Source: Pempheris klunzingeri
Taxonomy: Eukaryota > Chordata > Actinopteri > Acropomatiformes > Pempheridae
Direction of reading: 5' to 3'
Length of the DNA: 64,000 nt
Assembly (NCBI RefSeq): GCF_042242105.1
Contig: NC_092022.1
Span: 25,697,501-25,761,500, forward strand
The translations under genes were made by a program, and so were the position numbers. A model generated the notes under the pieces. It worked only from the letters and a program-made list of their open reading frames with translations. It searched no databases and had not been told where the DNA came from. Position 1 is the stretch's first letter; every line of letters starts with the position of its first letter. Positions 61,669-64,000 of the stretch are shown here, piece by piece.

Positions 61669-61920
61669 CGTGCCGAGCTGCAGGCTGCACCTCTGGGCCG
61701 CTGGGGTCGGAGGAAGCAAACTTTTGGGACCGTACTGTCTCTCTCCCTTCCTCCTTCTCTCCCCCTCCTACTCTGTCTCTCTCTCTCTGCAGAAGTCTCT
61801 CTCTCCTCCCTCCTCTCTCTCTGAATAACAGACTCTTTGGCCAAACTTGGGGGGGCTGCAGTGACACAGAGCTCTACAGGGCTTCTTCTCCTCTCCCGAT
61901 GCTGAGTGTCCTCCACATGT
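61669..61920 (-). promoter_or_regulatory. plod1: plod1 5' UTR/promoter with a (GA)-rich tract
   Basis: The coding-strand GA-rich tract (plus strand tctctctct, about 61737-61825) lies 70-160 bp upstream of the ATG. GA/CT tracts are frequent in vertebrate TATA-less promoters. No clear TATA box was found. The start site is inferred. Confidence 0.45.
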
Positions 61921-63125
61921 CAGGAATGTGGGAGGCTCGTGGGTTAAAATACCTCCCCAAACTCCCACACCCCAAAGGGGGAGGGAGGCTGAGGGTGATC
62001 CCAGCTGTCCTGTGGATGTGAGCACTTGCACGTAGCCTGAGCTCCTCCTGCAAGTGTCTCTGTCTGCATTGGGTCAAAATGACTGTAATCAAATATCCAG
62101 TTTATAATAGAAACTTTGGGAGCAACATTAGAACATAGAACAAACTAAAGAGGTTTGAACAAACACTCTTTGGGGGCTTTGGGGGCCCTGCAGACCACAG
62201 CCCATTTTACGCAGTTGGTAATCTCAACTTGCTTTTTTTTTTTGTCCAGTTCATCTAAATAGATTAATTGTCCAGTAAGAGATTTAATAAAATAAAAAAA
62301 AGCATGCTAGATGAGGATGGTGTCCAGTTTAAGAACCAAACAGAATCTTATCAGTCTGACTAACGCAGGCTGTTTAACGTCAAATAACTTTCACATGGCT
62401 GTGAAATTAGTTTGTGGTGGGAGGACCTGTAGTTAAAACCACTTTAGTGGATCTCTTTTATAGTAGATTCCAGGGAGGAGAATGGCTGATCTCAACTGTA
62501 GAGTGGAGGGAAACATTTTTATTGCCAAACAATGTCTCTTGCCATAGAGGAATGAATAAATGTGAAATGTGAAACAGTTTCTAATTTAAAAAATTAATCA
62601 AAAGTGTGTAAATCGAATGAATATCTAATAAAGTAATTGAAATAAAATAAATAAGTAAATACCCGAATCCCTTGTTTTGCGACATTTCCGGTCGCTGATT
62701 TGTCGTTCTGCTTTACGGCAGTTGTGACAAACCAGAAGTGTCAACCGCTGGCTGCAGACTTCTCTGGACAGACAGGTGATTTTTTAACCAGAGAGCTAAC
62801 AACCAAACAACCAAATGACCTGAGACACGACAGCGAGGCGCCTGTTACACTCCTGCCGAGGGATGGACAGTTACCACGATGAGACGAACAACAACAACAC
62901 GCCTTCGACAGCTTTCCTCCACAACGCTAAGTTAGCTTGCTAGCTAGCTAGCTAGCTAAGCTAACTTAGCCACAAGCTAGCGACGCCAGTTTGTCACTTC
63001 CCAGTCTGGGATCTGATCTAAGTGCGCAGAAATTCGATGTAATATTCTATAATTTTAAACTCAGCGCCCCCGGTGCAGTCTCCAGACACAGACTCTTGGC
63101 TGGGCCTCCATCATTTAAGGGCACA
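61921..63125. other. Divergent intergenic region of plod1 and KIAA2013
   Basis: About 1.2 kb separates two head-to-head genes. The first part is AT-rich. From about 62670 it becomes CpG-richer (ttgcgacatttccggtcgctg), which probably includes the KIAA2013 start site. A strong palindrome lies at 62930-62970. No other gene was recognised. Confidence 0.5.
62930..62970. repeat. (GCTA)n perfect or near-perfect hairpin
   Basis: agttagcttgctagctagct continues through GCTA units to agctaagctaact. The 41-base stretch is self-complementary with one asymmetric position (gcttgc against gctaag). It lies about 160 bp upstream of the KIAA2013 ATG. Confidence 0.85.
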
Positions 63126-64000
63126 ATGTGGCTACAGCAAAGACTAAAGGGGCTACCGGGCTTGTTGTCAAGCAGCTGGGCGAGAAGGCTTCTCATGGGA
63201 CTGCTGCTCTTCCTCATCTTCTACTGGTACCTGGGAGCGGAGCGCAGGTGGAGGCTTTTCGGCGGCTCGGCCATGCCCGGTGGGGCGGCGGGACAGTGCC
63301 TGTTGGCTGAGATCCACAGGTGGAACTCTCTGGTGGACCGAGGAGAGGGGATATACAGCACACCTCAGGAGCAGTTAGACACACCTTTTGTGTCCGGTAA
63401 CGGCCATATTCTGATTGACATAGACACCAACAAACTGTGGGTTGCGTCGTCCTCCCAACCCGGATCTGCTCCGGTCCACCAGACTGAGTACTCGCCGAGA
63501 CTCGGCGTCCATCTGGAGGGGCGGCGGGCCGAGGTTCAGGCTACCATGTTGTGGTTCCGGAAAGGAGCCGTGCTGTCGGTCCGCTGTGCCTCCCCAGCCG
63601 CCCTGCAGTCATCCCGGGACTGTGTCACCATCAGAGAGGAGTTCATCGCTCACAGAAGCAGACCTAACGTCTATCTCCAGAGAATCCACATCAACAACCC
63701 ATCTGACAGGGTCGCCTCCCTGGACGTCTCCTCTGAAAATCCCCCCTTCGGTAGCAAGTTCTCCACCAGTGTGGAGAAGCTGGAGGACAGAGAGGTGGTG
63801 CTCTCCTCCGGCAGGGTTCCTGTGGAGAATAACCGCATGGTGCTGGTGGTGGTGGTCACCAAGAAGCTGAGCAGCAGGATCCAGGTCTCTGCTAAATCAG
63901 AGTACACAGACAACATCCTGTCAGTGGTGTGGACCTCAGAGCCCATCGAGTCCTCCAAGCTGGAGGAGACCTTCAGCGCCCTCAGAGATGGAGCCAAAAA
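63126..64000 (+). CDS. kiaa2013: KIAA2013 orthologue, membrane protein (partial)
   Basis: This is the 5' part of the KIAA2013 orthologue, cut by the window edge after about 291 codons. The first 21 residues start MWLQQRLKGLPGLLSSSWAR and match the human protein as I remember it. A hydrophobic segment follows (LLMGLLLFLIFYWYLGA, about 22-39), acting as signal or membrane anchor. Other conserved motifs are FIAHRSRPNVYLQRIHINNP and VVVVTKKLSSRIQVSAKS. The function of the family is not established. The human gene is also head-to-head with PLOD1, which supports orthology. No intron is seen in the visible part. Upstream in-frame stops and the match choose this ATG. Confidence 0.93.
   Translation, partial: MWLQQRLKGLPGLLSSSWARRLLMGLLLFLIFYWYLGAERRWRLFGGSAMPGGAAGQCLLAEIHRWNSLVDRGEGIYSTPQEQLDTPFVSGNGHILIDIDTNKLWVASSSQPGSAPVHQTEYSPRLGVHLEGRRAEVQATMLWFRKGAVLSVRCASPAALQSSRDCVTIREEFIAHRSRPNVYLQRIHINNPSDRVASLDVSSENPPFGSKFSTSVEKLEDREVVLSSGRVPVENNRMVLVVVVTKKLSSRIQVSAKSEYTDNILSVVWTSEPIESSKLEETFSALRDGAK

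Noticed and set aside
61446..62031. Long frames over the plod1 5' region
   Set aside because: They come from a GC-rich and CT-repeat tract; there is no homology, and they overlap the plod1 first exon on the other strand.

Overview
The window is vertebrate nuclear DNA, almost certainly from a ray-finned (teleost) fish. Genes are split into many short exons with GT-AG introns. The proteins read as fish orthologues of vertebrate genes, and the intervening DNA holds teleost-type repeats: LINE 3' ends with (TTGA)n, (CAATT)n or (ATCT)n tails, Tc1-like, hAT, Harbinger-like and piggyBac-like elements, and many (CA)n runs. The species cannot be fixed from sequence alone. No bacterial, viral, CRISPR, rRNA or tRNA feature was seen.

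Layout. 1-7.7 kb: no host gene found; a cluster of LINE 3' ends, two of which carry a 44-bp minisatellite in opposite orientations. 7.8-9.4 kb (+): pdyn, prodynorphin, with four opioid cores. 10.5-17.6 kb (-): gmeb2, a SAND-domain transcription factor, nine coding exons. 17.9-19.45 kb: an hAT composite element with a nested foldback element, between the divergent gmeb2 and Nudix promoters. 19.6-23.6 kb (+): a DUF4743 + Nudix hydrolase of the plant NUDT20/24 and yeast YJR142W type, eight exons. 25.8-34.4 kb (-): a rhoa paralogue, four coding exons with the usual vertebrate junctions. 35.6-42.95 kb (+): tpx2, spindle assembly factor, 16 coding exons behind a CRE/CCAAT/CHR promoter. 43.7-61.7 kb (-): plod1, collagen lysyl hydroxylase, 19 coding exons plus an extra copy of the catalytic exon. 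63.1 kb to the end (+): the KIAA2013 orthologue, cut by the window edge.

The genes are unrelated in function and form no operon-like unit. There are three head-to-head pairs (gmeb2/Nudix, rhoa/tpx2, plod1/KIAA2013); the last matches the human 1p36 arrangement. tpx2 and plod1 are tail-to-tail.

I found no wholly new multi-gene system. The best leads are: (1) two adjacent, in-frame, 126-bp versions of the plod1 exon that carries the Fe(II)-binding HxD motif; (2) a LINE inserted exactly at a gmeb2 splice donor, whose target-site duplication copied the donor; (3) (TG)n runs at or near splice acceptors in pdyn, gmeb2 and tpx2; (4) inverted hAT copies, each carrying the same nested foldback, on both sides of Nudix exons 1-4. 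Exon coordinates were derived by hand from splice sites, reading-frame phase and remembered family sequences; no alignment or RNA data were available.
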